From contig JAZAYU010000081.1 in NCBI GenBank assembly GCA_038501625.1, forward strand, positions 558,001-622,000: 64,000 nucleotides of DNA, given 5' to 3'. Under the pieces are notes generated by a model, which saw nothing but the letters and a program-made list of their open reading frames with translations, was not told where the DNA came from and searched no databases. Shown piece by piece: positions 46,446 to 59,371 of this stretch. The first letter of the stretch is position 1. Each line of letters opens with the position of its first letter. The translations under genes and the position numbers were made by a program. Source of the stretch: Corbicula japonica (Eukaryota; Mollusca; Bivalvia; Venerida; Cyrenidae).

Positions 46446-49400
46446 CTATCCAGTCAGCGGTCGAAGATCTACTCTCACTTTCTCACAGCTACTAAGCATG
46501 CCAACAGTTGGATAAAATCCACCTTTTGGTATACCAATCTGTTTATATCCTATTATTTTACCATTTCTTGTGAAAAATATCTGAAATAAATCAAAACAAA
46601 GGATGTTGAGAAAAAAACTAGGGCTGCATTTACTCACTATTATTCCTGATGGACTTGTTTCTTATATATATTTTTACTTGCAGCAAAAATTATAGTTATA
46701 AAGTTTGTAACAACATGATTGTTCTCTGTATGAAACTGGTATCTTCCAAAGCCTGGTCTGAAGGTTATAAAGCTGAGATTGGAAACCAGTCTCAAATTTC
46801 AAGCATCCGATTGTCTGAAATGGCGACTGGTTGCCATTTCAGCCAATCAGATGCTTGAGATTTGAGACTGGTTTCCATGCTCAGTTTTATAACCTTGGGC
46901 ACTGAATTATCTGTTTCTGAGATTAATGTGGAAATCTTGTCTCGAGTAACACAGCTATAAGAATGATGCTCTATCCTGGGCTCAAGATTACAAAACTGAG
47001 ATTGGAGACAAGCCTCAAATCTCAAGCCCTACTGGTTGAAATGGGGATTATTCTACATTTCAACCAACTATATGTATAAGATTTGAGATTTGTCTTGGAC
47101 ACAGAGCTGATAAAAATGAACTTAGACTGAATACAGATATTTCACCCACCAACTGCCCATCAAGGATAAAAAGAGGATATTTTGCTGTTCCAGTAAAATA
47201 TTTATTTCAGTTTTGAATACCAGAAGCTGATTTTTTCACAAGTTGCTCTAACTTTCTGGCCTAATTGCACATAAGAATTAAAAATTGCTGCCCAAGATGG
47301 GGATTTGAACCCCCTATAAATAAACCCTTACTATATTCAGACACATACTTGCACTTTAGTTCCTGTCTCAAACTCCTGCTTACCACCCCACAATTCATCA
47401 TCTTCTGAATCAGAAGAGTGGTAAGGGTCTTCAGTAATTTCGGGGCTGTCGTTTTCATCGGGAGATAAGTCACTATCGACCTCACTGTCATAGTCCGGTG
47501 GAAACATAACACCACATCCCATCACATCCCCTGTAAATACCAGTACATCAGCATCAGCAGTTTTCTCCATGGAATATGGCTGTTATCCCTTTGGAAATCA
47601 GTGCAAATCCATGCCATCTAATCACCATTTACACTGTTTGCTTTCTGATTAATTAGGTTATTTTTTACCAAGAAGTGAAATAGGTAAATCCTGATCAGAC
47701 AGCATGTATGTGCCAGCTGACATGGTTCTACACTGTTCGCACATTCTACAAAACCTTAATATATGATGCAACGGGTAAACTAATGCATGTACATACACAT
47801 AAATACAACATTAAATTTTCCACAGCCTCAAAGTAACCCCCATCAACACATGACTGAATGCAAATGCTCGGTTTGTTGTTGATTTGTTTGTGTTTTTTTT
47901 TTTCCAGAATATTGTGGTTCAAGAAACAGGGACTGATTGGAATGTTTTCAAGTGTTGGTAGTTAATGTTGTAATCAACTTGAATGTGTCCTTGGAAACTG
48001 ATGTTCCCACTGCAACAAAAATATTTATAACAAAGGTCCATAACTAAATAAAAACTGTAAATATGGTCACCGGAAAAAATCTTTTCTTTACAATCATCTA
48101 CACATCCTGCTTGATCATCTGTGCAAGTTTGAAAGAAATACACCCAATAGTTAATGAGGAGTTGAAGCTACAAGAATAGGGGGATGTGTGGACAGACAGA
48201 TGGATGGACGAATGCAACTCTATATGCCTCCCACTTTGTGGGGGCATAATAACTTTAGTGTGGTTTAATTTACAAATGTTTCTGACAGCAATCCTAGTAC
48301 AAATCTGCTCAGTAAACAATATCCGAGTACAAATCTGCTCAGTAAACAATATCCGAGTACAAATCTGCTCAGTAAACAATATCCGAGTACAAATCTGCTC
48401 AGTAAACAATATCCGAGTACATATCTGCTCGGTAAACAATATAGAATAAATCTGCTTAGACACACAGTTATTATTTGCCATAATTTATCAAATAGAACTT
48501 AATCTCATTTCAATAATGAAAATAACAACAACTATACCTTTATGACATCTTGGTCCGAAAGGGTCCCCAATACCAGACCCTACAAATATTTTTCCGTCAT
48601 CTGTAAAACAAATTGAGAAATAGCATTAGATTAGTTCCATATAAAATTTCTAGAGTCAGCTTACCTATGCTCGGCCAGTTTCAAAACTTATTCTCTACAA
48701 ATATTTTATTCACCAACCGAACTTTCAATGTTGTTATGAAGTCACCATGTATTTACAAAATTACGTCATACATGCAAGCGCCTGGATGACGTCAGTTAAT
48801 GGGTAAAATCTGTGCGGTTTTTCAACAGGTTCAACACAACTAAATTTTGGTAGATTTGGTCCAATGCTCGGCCAGGTAGTTTACCGGCCAACTAATGGTA
48901 AATTTTAAAATTTAAAGTTATAAAATATTAGAACAATAATTAAATATCTTAAATAATGGGAGTTATTGAGAACTTACAACCACTAAGTGTTTATTTTGTT
49001 CTATAGATTTAAACATACATACCTTGATGCTGAAGTTTTCTTATTTCAGCACTGCTGAATGTACAATTATACAGAAGTTGCAAACATTATCCATATAACT
49101 AGTTAAACAAGTGAATTTAAACATAAAAAGATCTTTAATAAATTTTTGAGTCTAACAAATTTATCCTAGTACTCTTGTGGTGTTGTTGTAGTTTTACCCC
49201 AGTGTTAATTTGGTGGGTGGGGTGTTGATTTAGATGGCGTTTTAAGAAAAACTGCGTTATCATTTCATAATTGTTCAAGTGGATATTTAATGTAACATTT
49301 TCCCGCAACGATTCTCATCCAATTAAATGTGCATTATGTAAGAAATACGTTTTGGTTAGAGTTAGATAAACCAGCATCTGTTATTTCTTGAAAGCTTTCG

Positions 49401-52400
49401 TCTGCTGTCCGCTTTGTTGATACTGACCTGGCCTTCTTTCTACGATGTCATTTTGGGTTAAACAAAAAACAAACAATTTACTTTCCATTTCAATCATTTC
49501 AAACCTGAATTCGATATACAACAGATGTAAACAAAAGTGACCGAGCATTGGACTGGCCTAGCATAGGTAACTTGACTCTATTTCTTTTTTTCTTCAGATG
49601 ACAAGAATACAATTTTAGGTTTTAACTGTGACTACATATATTGATATAATAGCACTAATGCCTTATGTGCTATCCCTCTACTCCAAAGATACACCTTTAT
49701 TGTAAGGACAAACGGTGAAGCCCAGATCCGCCAGCACATCTGTGTCATCTGAACAGGATCTACACTGTTCACTATTAGATTTATTAGGTTATTTCTGACA
49801 AAGATGCAACCAGTGAAGATCCTGATCAGACAGCATCATTGTGCCAGCTCATCTGGATCTACACTGGTGGCACATGCAATAAAATGTGTATTTTGTTACT
49901 AGTTTCTTTCTGTATTTAGTAAACAATACAATGGTAATGATAATTTAGTTAACCCTTTATGATAGTCAAGCAGCAATATATTAACCAGTGTTTTAAACTT
50001 AACCCTTTACACCCAAGGGATATTGCATTTATTCCATGGGCGACAAATGTTTATCCAGACGTTATCTGCACATTTGTGCAGACTTATCAGAATCTATAGT
50101 CTGCTTTTTGGACAAATGTAACAAAATGAATCTAAAAGTGACAGTTTTGCAGGCTGATCTAGATCTACACTTTTGCACACATAAAAACCTGTAACCATGA
50201 AGAGACCACGGTTGAAGGGTTTATAGTATATAACTAGCTTACCTGCATGATATGCTATTGAGCCTTTATTCCATCCAGGATGTCTGTCCTTTGGATAATT
50301 CTGAAATATAAAACAATACATGTTTAAGAAATTTCAAAATTGTACTGTTTATTGGTGTAAATATTGAGTTTCGCTCAACCCAGGGCTAGGCGGCGTGGGC
50401 AGTAATATGAAATCCCATTACTGCCCATGAACAGGCTCAATCAAACCCAGCCTGCAGTATTTTCATATTTATCGTGTTCGGTGGCTTTCAAAGTTCCCTT
50501 TTCATCTATTTTAAAACCTTATAAAAACCTTTATATAAACCAATGCAACTTTGATGGCATCAAAAGAGAAAACTTTTTACCAGTATACAAAATGTTGTTA
50601 AATTTTATTTCCAAGCATCTGCAATAGAGAGTTATTATATGAAACTTTTATTTGAATTATACAGGACCAAAATCTGCTAAATAATGCACAAATTATATAC
50701 ATTTTTAATCTGTTACTCCATAGATAAAACTTTTATAGCATGGGTAAAGAATGTAGATCAAGATCAGCAGGCACATACGTGCCATCTAAATAGAATCTAC
50801 ACTGTTCACTTGATTCATCATGTAATTTCTGACCAAGAAGCAACCATTAAATATCATGATCAAATGGCATGGATGTGCTGGCTTATCTGGATATAAACTG
50901 GTCACACAGGTGATAAACCTATATATATGATTAACAAGAGCTGTCAGAGGAGACAGCATGCTCGACTATTCGAATCATTTGAAAGAAATGCAATTTGAAG
51001 ATTAAAACAATAACAACTATGGCCATACATTCAATTGTGCAATCAGGAAAACATATTAACAAGTGAATGGTAAGGGAGAAATTCATTTCAAATAACAGAA
51101 ATAATTCCTTAATGTACCGTAAATATTAAACTGAATAGGGGAATAACTATGAAATATTTCTGAATTTGTTAGAAAACATGTTAGTAATTTTTTATTAGAG
51201 ACATTTACTTTTAGTCAAATATCAATCACTTCAGTAATGTTACAGAAAAAGAACTGAAATGTAAATATTATGGAAGTTTGAAGTTGATACTTTAAGAATT
51301 TGCAAAGTTTCGATGAAGTGCACTTAAGTGAAAATATAAGTGAAACTAGAAATGTGTCCATAGGACACGGATGCCCCCGCTATGCATCGTTTTCAGACAC
51401 TCAAGTGCAATGATGGGAATAATAGCATTTCAAAGACAGTGATGTTTGAGTAATTATAAGAATATGCATAAACTTGAAGATCAAGTAAATTATTTGTATT
51501 TGTGGCACTGCTGTCTTCTCATTATGGAAATGTCTGTCAACAAGTTGGTGGTAATGCAATGCAATGTCATAGTGAACATTTGTGCCAAGTTATTTTGAAA
51601 TCCCTTCATTCATAAAGAAGTTATAGCCAGAACAAGTAAATTCAAGTTTTAGTGACTGTGACCTTAACCTTGGACTTACAGGCATGGGTAATGTACGCAA
51701 CACACCGCCTTGTCATGGTGAACATTTGTGCCAAGTTATTTTGAAAACCCTCCATTCAAAACAAAGTTATAGCCTAGACAAGAAAATTCTATTTTTAGTA
51801 ACAGTGACCTTGAACTTGGACCTACAGGCTGGGACATGGTACACGACTCACTACCTTGTCATGGTGAACATTTCTGCCAAGTTATTTTGAAATTACTCTA
51901 TTCCTAACGTAGTTACAACCCTGACAAGAAAATTCTATTTGTCAAGTTATTTTGAAATCCCTCTATTCATAACGAAGTTACAGCCTGGACAAGAAAATTC
52001 TATTTTTAGTAACAGTGACCTTGACCTTGGATCTACAGGCATAGGTATTGTGTGGACACACCGCTTTGTCATGGTGAACATTTGTGCCAAGTTATTTTGA
52101 AATCCCTCCATTCATAACGAAGTTAAGGGCCAAGTGTATATTTTGCTTAACATAAAATGTAAGTGAAAAAGGGGCATAATTTTAAAAATATGGGAAGCAG
52201 GGTTATGGGTCTTGTTGGAAATGATGTAGATTTTGATGGTGAAAATATATTTCAAGTTTCAAGGCAATATCTCAAGTAGTTTTAAAGTTATGGGCAAAAT
52301 GCATATTTTGCTTAACACAAAATATAAGAAAAAAGGGGCATAACTTGAAAAATATTTGTAGCAGAGTTATGGGTGTTGTTGGTAATGATGTAGAATTTGA

Positions 52401-55400
52401 TGGTGAATATATATTCCAAGTTTCAAGTTGATATCTTAAGTAGTTTTCAAGTTATGGACCAAAGTGCATATTTTGTTTAACGGACACCGACGGGAACGCC
52501 GACGCCGACACCGGGGTGAGTAGGATAGCTCCCCTATTCTTTGAATAGTCGAGCTAAAAAGGGTAAGACTACAAGACTTACCCTTCTTGCCACTCCTATT
52601 GCAATATAACAGCTTTCCCCTGGGTCTACAATTTCTATTTCAAAATAATGGTTCATAGTATCCAGGGGATGTTTGGCTTGTGCTAACCCTACGTCATGTA
52701 TACTCTTCCCTCGCCCTGAATACTCCAATGTCTGCAACAGTTACAAAACTCAATCTTGATATTCTCGATATTATAAATATTCTAGATGGTTGTTCAGTCA
52801 AACACCTTTGTCACACCTGTATAGTCTACTTTCAAAAAAATGGCATAATTCAGTGATCTTGACTTGTATATTTTGACAACGTAATGACTAATAAAAAATG
52901 CATAATGAAATTTTGATAAAGAATTGTTAAGAAAGACGTTAAAATAATCTTGAAATGCTGCCCTTAATGTTCAAATCTGAATTTAACTGGATAAAATTGT
53001 ATTTATGCTGAGCTTACCAAAACTTCTGCTGTAACATGGTTTTACCAGTATGACTAAAATGTATCAATTTTAAATACAGCATAATCACTCACCATTCCAT
53101 TTAACTTGACATCATGTAATCTGGACCACTCTTCCTCTCCACTGTCGACAGCCATGTGTACCAGCTCCTCGTATTGCCATTCGGCGTCCAGGTTCAGCCG
53201 CACCTCCTCACCATCGGAATGCATGCCAACAGCAGGGTACAAGCCACCAGGAGGGTTCGGTACTGTTACTGTGCCAATCTGTTGATAATTAAACACAGTT
53301 ACACTATGACCCAAGATCATATAACTAAGATTTGAGACCAGTTTCAAATCTCAAGCATCTGATTGGACGAAATCGTAACCTGTCGCCATTAAGCCAATCA
53401 GATGCTTAAGATTTGAGACTGGTCTCCAGTTTTAGTTTTATGATCTTGGGCTTATATTTACACTGATCATTATCAGGCAATGTTGACTGTTGATATTGGT
53501 TGTAAGCGCCACTAGAATCTTAAAAAATATTCGCATCAGGGGCACTTCTTGAAATCTCTAAATTAAACAAATCTGGTTGACTTTGACCTTGCTCCTTTAT
53601 GATGACAGTAACAATTTATTCAGTCATAACTATAGTCAACTTCAGACAGATTGTAAAGAAATGGATGCCAATTGATATGAATACTGCAATAAATGAGTGA
53701 CATTTTCAGTATGGATTCCGTTTCAGCAATAATTTCCTCACGAATAATGACTTTTTGTAAGTACCTGTAATAAATTTATACTAAATAAATTTCTTAATAA
53801 GCCGACTTTTATGTCAAATTTTTCAAAATTCATTTCAATGGACAGTTTTCATGTCATCATCAAAACTTAAATCATAATAAATATTTTATACCATGTGATA
53901 CAGTAAGCACCTATTTAGGCTGACATTTTAGTTGTTACTAAAATTGGAAAGAATTTTCAATGATCTATTATCTTCTCATAAATACAACATCAAAATATCA
54001 ACTGAAAATGCTCAAGAAAAAAAGTAAGATACTAGTCACACTCAATTCACATTTCTACCACATTTTATCTCACGTCCAGGAATGGAACCTCTACATAATT
54101 TACATTGATTTACAAACAACTTGTCAATTATAACTTTGACTGGATTTTGTGACAAGTTCTTTAATAATTTACATTGAACCATTTCAACTCAAAACAATAA
54201 TCCCTCAACAAAAATGTATCACATACTGTTGCACATTTGTGCTCTTGATTTTTACCTCCTGTCCATTTCTTGTGAAGAACACTTGCAGAGCTTGTGCAGG
54301 CTGCGGTCGTTCCTCTTCATTACGTTTAAATTTAATTCCACACCCCATTCTGTCTCCAATGTTACATTTTGGTCCAAAAGGACGACCAAATCCACTTGCT
54401 TTGAATAACCTGATGTTGAAAACACAAATTCTCATTACTACACAAATAATTATTTATTTATTGTGTTCATATGTTACATACATGCATCATGAAGTCTGAA
54501 TAGGATAAATACCTAATTTCTTATTTCTGTTTGAAAAATATGTCTCGGGGATATTTTTTTCATTTTCAGTGTTTGCTTTTTTAAAGAAAAAATGTTGAAC
54601 TTTCATTTTCTACATAATATTATGTAATTTTCAGGTGGAAATTTTCAGCATTTCCTTATTGCCAACAGGGATTGAAGAATTATGATCTGCTTGCCCAGAC
54701 CTAAACGCAAATTGTCAACCATGAAATAAATTCTCATAGTTTTTTGAGTTATTAGACAACATTTCTGTGTTTTATATGTAGCTGTTCTCTCTATCCATAT
54801 TCTTTACAATAGATGGACATGAAACACTTGTCTTGATACTTGTTATTGTGATGTCAGATGTATTTCAAAGTTTAGATTTTAAATTGTCAATAAATCTAAT
54901 TAACCATCTTAAAGTGTTATACTCACTGTCCATCATCAGCATGGTAACCTACAGAGAACACCCTCCAGCCTGGCTGAGAATCCATGGGATACTTGTATGG
55001 TACCAAACCTATACCTGCAAAATGGTAACACACATAGTAATATCGGAAAACAAACAAACTAAAATGAAACAAAACACATCACCATGTTTTTCATAATTAA
55101 ATAAAAAATTGGTTTGTCCAGTGTAAAAGTAAGTTTAGGAATAGGACAAACATATCTAAATACAATCTCCTTCGCAGAGTTGTTGTTCTTTACACTCACT
55201 TTACATCTCTGCGAAAGGCTCAATGTCAAGATTTTTGACTAAACTCGACAGCCTTATTCTATACAGTCAGAAATTATGAATTTGAAAGCTTGAGGTAAAA
55301 CAAATGACTGAAATCTTCACTATCTTTCATTAAAACCGAAGAAACCCAAGCTATTGTAAATGTATTTGGTGAACTATTTCTTTGAGTTAAAGTAAAAGTA

Positions 55401-58400
55401 GTTGAAAGTTGTCCCAGCCTATAACAGAGATGAATGTAATGAGCCAATAGTGTAAGAGAGTGATCTAAATATTGTAACCAAAATATGTTTATCAATTCTG
55501 AAAAAATCAAAACTTTCCCAAACTGGATAATGTGGAATTGGTTACTCAACATGTACACTGCACTTTATATAATTATCATTCCACTGAACTATCTAGTTTT
55601 AACACAGTCAGCTTATCAAGCAGCTCCATGTGTTCTATAACAGTTCAAAGAACACTGACCTTTTAATCCATATATACAGGTTTCAATGCATGCAACGAGT
55701 GCAGATCCAGTTCAGCCATTAATCCGTTCTGCAATGTTCGCATTTTGATTCATTAGGATTTTTTCAGACCAATAAGTGAACATGGTAGATCTGGATCAAT
55801 ACTGTTCACACATGCAATAAAAGGCATATATATGGAAAATGGTATTCATAGAACTTAAAACTAAAATGAATTTTAAATTACCAATGGCAGCTATACGCCC
55901 AGTGTCGACGATCTCTACCTCAAAGTAATAATGGTCCGGTGACAGGGGTTGAGCTGCTACATATAATCCTACTTTGTTTAAATCATTTGTGGCAAAACTG
56001 CAAAGAAACATTTTATCAAATATTATAATATGTTTGAAATGAACAGGCTTTCCTTCCATATTTAACAGGCTCAGGAAATTAGCTACAACTGGAAATTGCT
56101 GATTTTCTTAGTAAGGAAACATAAAACATACAATAGTTTCTCTGCACCATGTGTGAAAATACTGGTCACTATTAAATTTGTTGAACATTTTTCAAACAAG
56201 TTCTTTCCCCAAAATGTGCCTTCTCTTATACCATCAATTTCTTTCCCAAATATAAGCGACAAAGCATAGTCCTAGTTTTCCAGTGTAATTCTCTGAATAA
56301 ATATGATCAATTCAGACATCAGACTTAAACATAACTTTCTGTTTGTTGTGCCTATTGCCAAGGGTTGTACATTATAAGCAGGGATTTCAACAGCTTTTTC
56401 AAATGACCCCTGCTACGATCAGACCAGACCGTCGTGAGTCATATTTCTGTTCACTGAACTTTACTACTTACATGACATTGTATAAAAGTGCTTTAACTTC
56501 ATTAAATATATTTTCAAGGGTTAAATAAGTATTTACCTCATCTTAACAAGAGGGCCATGATGGCCCTGAATCGCTCACCTGAGTATGAAACTCAAGTTAT
56601 TAACCAGAAACTGAAATTTTATTTTTAGCAACAGTGACCTTGACCTAGATCACAGACACGTGGGTAGCAATCCCTATTTGTCTCTTGTTATAAGCTACCC
56701 ATATACCAAGTTTGGAGTCAATATGCCAAAGCAAACTCAAGTTATTAAGTGGAAACTGAATTTCTATTTTTAGCAACAGTGACCTTAACCTTGATCAGAG
56801 ACACCTGGGTAGAAATCCCAAGCTGCCTCTTGATATAAGCTACTCATACACCAAGTGTGGAGTAAAAAACCAAAGCAAACTCAAGTTATTAAGTGGAAAC
56901 TGAATTTCTATTTTAGCAACAGTGACCTTGACCTTGATCACAAACACGTAGGTAGCTTTCCCAAGTTGCCTCTTAATTTAAGCTACCCATACACCATGTT
57001 TGGAGTTTGCCAAAGCAAACTCAAGCAATTAAGTAAAAACTGAATTTCTATATGAAGCAACGGTGACCTTGATCTCGATCACAGGCACCTGGGTAGCAAT
57101 CCCAAGCTGCCTCTAGATATAAGCTATCCATATACCAAGTTTGGAGTCAATAGGCCAAAGCAATCTCAAGTAATTAAATAGAAACTGAATTTCTTTTTTT
57201 AGTAACAGTGACCTTGACCTTAATCACAGACACCTGGGTAGCAACCCCAAGCTGCCTTTTGATATAAGCTACCCATATATCAAGTTTGGAGTCAATATGC
57301 CAAAGCAAACTCAAGTTATTAAGCAGAAACTGAATTTCTATTTTTAGCAACAGTGACCTTGACCTTGATCACAGACACCTGGGTAGCAACCCCAAGCTGC
57401 CTTTTGATATAAGCTACCCATACACCAAGTTAAGAGTCAATAGGCCTAAGCAAACTCAAGTAATTGAGCAAAGACTGAATTTCTATTTTTAGCAACAGTG
57501 ACCTTGACCTTGATCACAGACACCTGGGTAGCAACCCCAAGCTGCCTTTTGATATAAGCTACCCATACACCACGTTTGGAGTCTAACCCTAAGCAAACTC
57601 AAGTAATTGAGCAAAGACTGAATTTCTATTTTTAGCAGCAGTGACCTTGACCTTGACCCTGTGGTCATGATTTGAACAACTTTTGTAGACATCAGTGCCA
57701 GGATGCTTCAGGACAAATTTGGTTAAAATCCATCAAGTGGTTTCAGAGGAGATGTTGTTTAAAGGAAACTGTTGACGGACGCCGGACAAAGACGGGTCAC
57801 AATAGCTCACCATGAGCCTATGGCTCAGGTGAGCTAAAAATGCAGTAAACACAATACTATATTTTATCTTTGCAAAACATGACCACTTTTTCTAAACTCT
57901 CTTGCATCAAAATAACCCCAAGCTAAGAATCTGGTGGGGTCAAAAGTGGAAAAATTCTAATTTGCTTGCATCAAAATCCAAGAATCAACATCTACTGAAA
58001 TCCCTGTATAAGGAAATACCCAAGTAGACTTCTATCGATCTAAATATCAAGTTTTAATTAAAACCCTTTACTACATATATACATTGTTTTTAGCTCTGCA
58101 TGAGTGAATGATGTAGATCCAGATCAGCCAGCAAATCTGTGCCATCTGATCAAGAGCTACAGTCTGCTTCTTGGTCAGACATAACCCAATAAATCTACAA
58201 GCGAACACAGTGTAGATCCTGATCAGACAGCAGGAATGTGCAGGCTGATCTGGATCTACATTGTTTGCCCATGTGACACTTTTCAACCATGAATAAAAGC
58301 TATATCTCAGAGTAACGGTTTAACCCTTTCCTCCTTTAACAAACATTTTTAAGTTTGTGCGACCAGTGTAGATCCAGATCAGCCAGCACATCCGTGTCGT

Positions 58401-59274
58401 CTAATCAGGATCTGCACAGGTTGCATTTAATTTTTGGTCAGAGATAACCTAACAAATCAAAATGCGAACATTTTACATGTAGATCCTGATCAGATGGCAC
58501 AAATGTGCCGGCTGATCTGGATCTTAACTGTTTGCCCATGCAATAAAGGTATATCTATAGAGGAAAGGGTTAAATTAGTTTCCTCTGTAGTTATCACCAT
58601 AATTCTTAATGAAAATAAGTCCTTATCACGTTTTGTCACTTTTAAGTAGTTTTCAATGATCAAGATGAAATTCAAGGGTATTTTTAAGCCAGTGTGAACC
58701 CTGTATATTTCATTAAAAGTCAGGTGTTTTTTTCTGTCCTTTTTATAGTCGATATTCGACATGTTCTCAATTGCAAAACAAATACTTTTTCCCAACTAAA
58801 GAAGAAAAATTCCCAATTGAATCAATAACATTCCAATATTTGTGACAAAAAAACCTGTGTTACATGTACCTGTATACATCATTACATTTATAAAATAAAA
58901 TAGCTTGTTAGTTAATTAGACATCATTTGTTTCTTTAATCCAGAAATTATTGATAATATTAAATAGGTTTAAAACTTTTTATTCTTCAGTGATGAAAAAA
59001 ACTCCCAATTTCTGGCATATTTCCCAATTCCAGGGGTGTGGGACATACTGCCAAAATGGTGAAAAAAAGCCCTGAAAGTGAACATGTTTGTTTACATGTA
59101 CCTTAAATGGTCATCATCAACAATAATCCTTTCATATCGGACTTGTCTCGGTAGGTCTCTCGGGGCTGGTGCAGCTACATCTCGTATTCTTGCCATTCGT
59201 CTTCTATGCCAGCCATTTATTCCAATGTTTCTTTCACGTTCATGTTCACGCAATTCCATCATGTTAATAAGGTC
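46446..59274 (-). CDS. SPRYD3: SPRY domain-containing protein 3 (SPRYD3), 10 exons, N-terminal exon not found
   Basis: Two-SPRY-domain protein of uncertain function; SPRY folds usually act as protein-binding modules. Exons: 59102-59274, 55882-55997, 54927-55014, 54256-54409, 53093-53278, 52582-52731, 50243-50300, 48538-48600, 47349-47530 and 46446-46580. All are GT-AG with matching phase, giving 434 residues ending at TAG 46446-46448, against about 442 in human. SPRY1 spans residues about 45-225: HYYFEVEIVDTG, SQPGWRVFSVGYHADDG, VFFTRNGQE, GGLYPAVGMHSDGEEVRLNL. SPRY2 spans about 250-434: HYFEIEIVDPGESCYIAIG, HPGWNKGSIAYHADDGK, IFFTRNGKIIG, GGFYPTVGMLS. An acidic Asp/Glu/Ser insert (about residues 343-376) sits in SPRY2, as in vertebrate orthologues. 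The most 5' exon seen begins in phase 0 after an AG, so a short upstream coding exon is expected, here or beyond the window. An in-exon Met (residues 5-6) is an alternative start. Confidence 0.94.
46753..46903. mobile_element. foldback element 5' of the SPRYD3 last exon
   Basis: 'ctgaaggttataaagctgag' ... 'ctcagttttataaccttggg', joined at 'ggcgactggttgcc'. Confidence 0.8.
46977..47104. mobile_element. foldback element, diverged
   Basis: 'tgggctcaagattacaaaac' ... 'gatttgtcttggac', with partial arm symmetry. Confidence 0.6.
47563..47779. mobile_element. piggyBac-like MITE upstream of the SPRYD3 exon 9 acceptor
   Basis: 'ttctccatggaatatggctg' ... 'atatgatgcaacgggtaaac'. It lies about 33 bp from the exon acceptor at 47531. 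Confidence 0.6.
48297..48447. repeat. 30-bp tandem repeat, about 5 units (SPRYD3 intron)
   Basis: The unit 'tacaaatctgctcagtaaac' + 'aatatccgag' has a period of exactly 30 bp. The first four are identical and the fifth has several changes. There are no spacers, so it is not a CRISPR array. Being a multiple of three, it leaves open frames on both strands. Confidence 0.92.
48610..49670. other. SPRYD3 intron sequence, nothing recognised
   Basis: AT-rich. A TGACGTCA palindrome lies at about 48788. The phrase 'ctatgctcggccagtttc' near 48665 and 'gactggcctagcataggtaa' near 49551 form loosely inverted ends about 900 bp apart. Confidence 0.4.
49673..49890. mobile_element. piggyBac-like MITE, diverged ends
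   Basis: 'ccctctactccaaagataca' and the paired 'cctgatcagacagcatcatt' interior. Confidence 0.6.
49999..50223. mobile_element. piggyBac-like MITE near a SPRYD3 donor
   Basis: TTAACCCTTTACACCCAAGG ... 'ggttgaagggttta'. It ends about 19 nt from the donor of exon 50243-50300. Confidence 0.65.
50705..50931. mobile_element. piggyBac-like MITE, right end truncated
   Basis: TTAATCTGTTACTCCATAGA at the left. The right end stops at 'atatatatgatt', exactly where the next element begins. Confidence 0.65.
50933..52559. mobile_element. hairpin-ended modular element, composite (SPRYD3 intron)
   Basis: Starts AACAAGA with hairpin GCTGTC-agagga-GACAGC, then subterminal GCTCGACTATTC. It ends with hairpin CTATTC-ttt-GAATAG inside AGCTC...GAGCT, followed by TAAAAA. 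The interior has 'agtgaccttgacc' units and 'aaaaaggggcataa' units. A second start-like hairpin (GTGTCC-ata-GGACAC) at about 51350 implies nesting. No coding frame. Confidence 0.7.
52782..52930. mobile_element. 5' fragment of a modular element
   Basis: 'tctagatggttgttcagtca', followed by 'tggcataattcagtgatctt'. A degraded relative of the start at 39749. Confidence 0.4.
53308..53452. mobile_element. foldback element, near-perfect palindrome
   Basis: GACCCAAGATCATATAACTA ... TAGTTTTATGATCTTGGGC. It lies 30 bp upstream of the acceptor of exon 53093-53278. Confidence 0.8.
53453..54250. other. SPRYD3 intron sequence, nothing recognised
   Basis: AT-rich, no repeat or frame recognised. Confidence 0.4.
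55668..55845. mobile_element. piggyBac-like MITE, diverged
   Basis: 'ttttaatccatatatacagg' ... 'aataaaaggcatatatatgg'. It ends about 36 bp from the donor of exon 55882-55997. Confidence 0.55.
56546..57839. mobile_element. hairpin-ended modular element with eight 145-bp units (SPRYD3 intron 1)
   Basis: Starts AACAAGAGGGCCATGATGGC, which forms a GGGCCATGATGGCCC hairpin, then GCTCACCTGAG. The core is about eight 145-bp units, each with 'agcaacagtgaccttgacc' and 'gatataagctacccatac'. It ends in GCTCACC-a-TGAGCC-tat-GGCTCA-GGTGAGC, a strong hairpin, followed by TAAAAA. Confidence 0.8.
58058..58323. mobile_element. piggyBac-like MITE
   Basis: 'ttaaaaccctttactacat' ... 'tctcagagtaacggtttaa'. It shares its right TTAA with the next element. 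Confidence 0.75.
58320..58573. mobile_element. piggyBac-like MITE, full length
   Basis: TTAACCCTTTCCTCC ... TATAGAGGAAAGGGTTAA, back to back with the previous copy. Confidence 0.8.
58574..59100. other. SPRYD3 intron sequence, nothing recognised
   Basis: AT-rich, no feature recognised. Confidence 0.35.
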
Positions 59275-59371
59275 CTGGAATCAAAGTTTCATAAAAATTA
59301 ATAGACCATCACTACAAACAGACTATTTCTTGCAAGTCTCCCTCTCAGCCATTCCCTGTCCATCTGTCTAT

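Noticed and set aside
48297..48447. CRISPR-like array
   Set aside because: Repeats are contiguous without unique spacers, the locus is a eukaryotic intron, and no cas genes are present.
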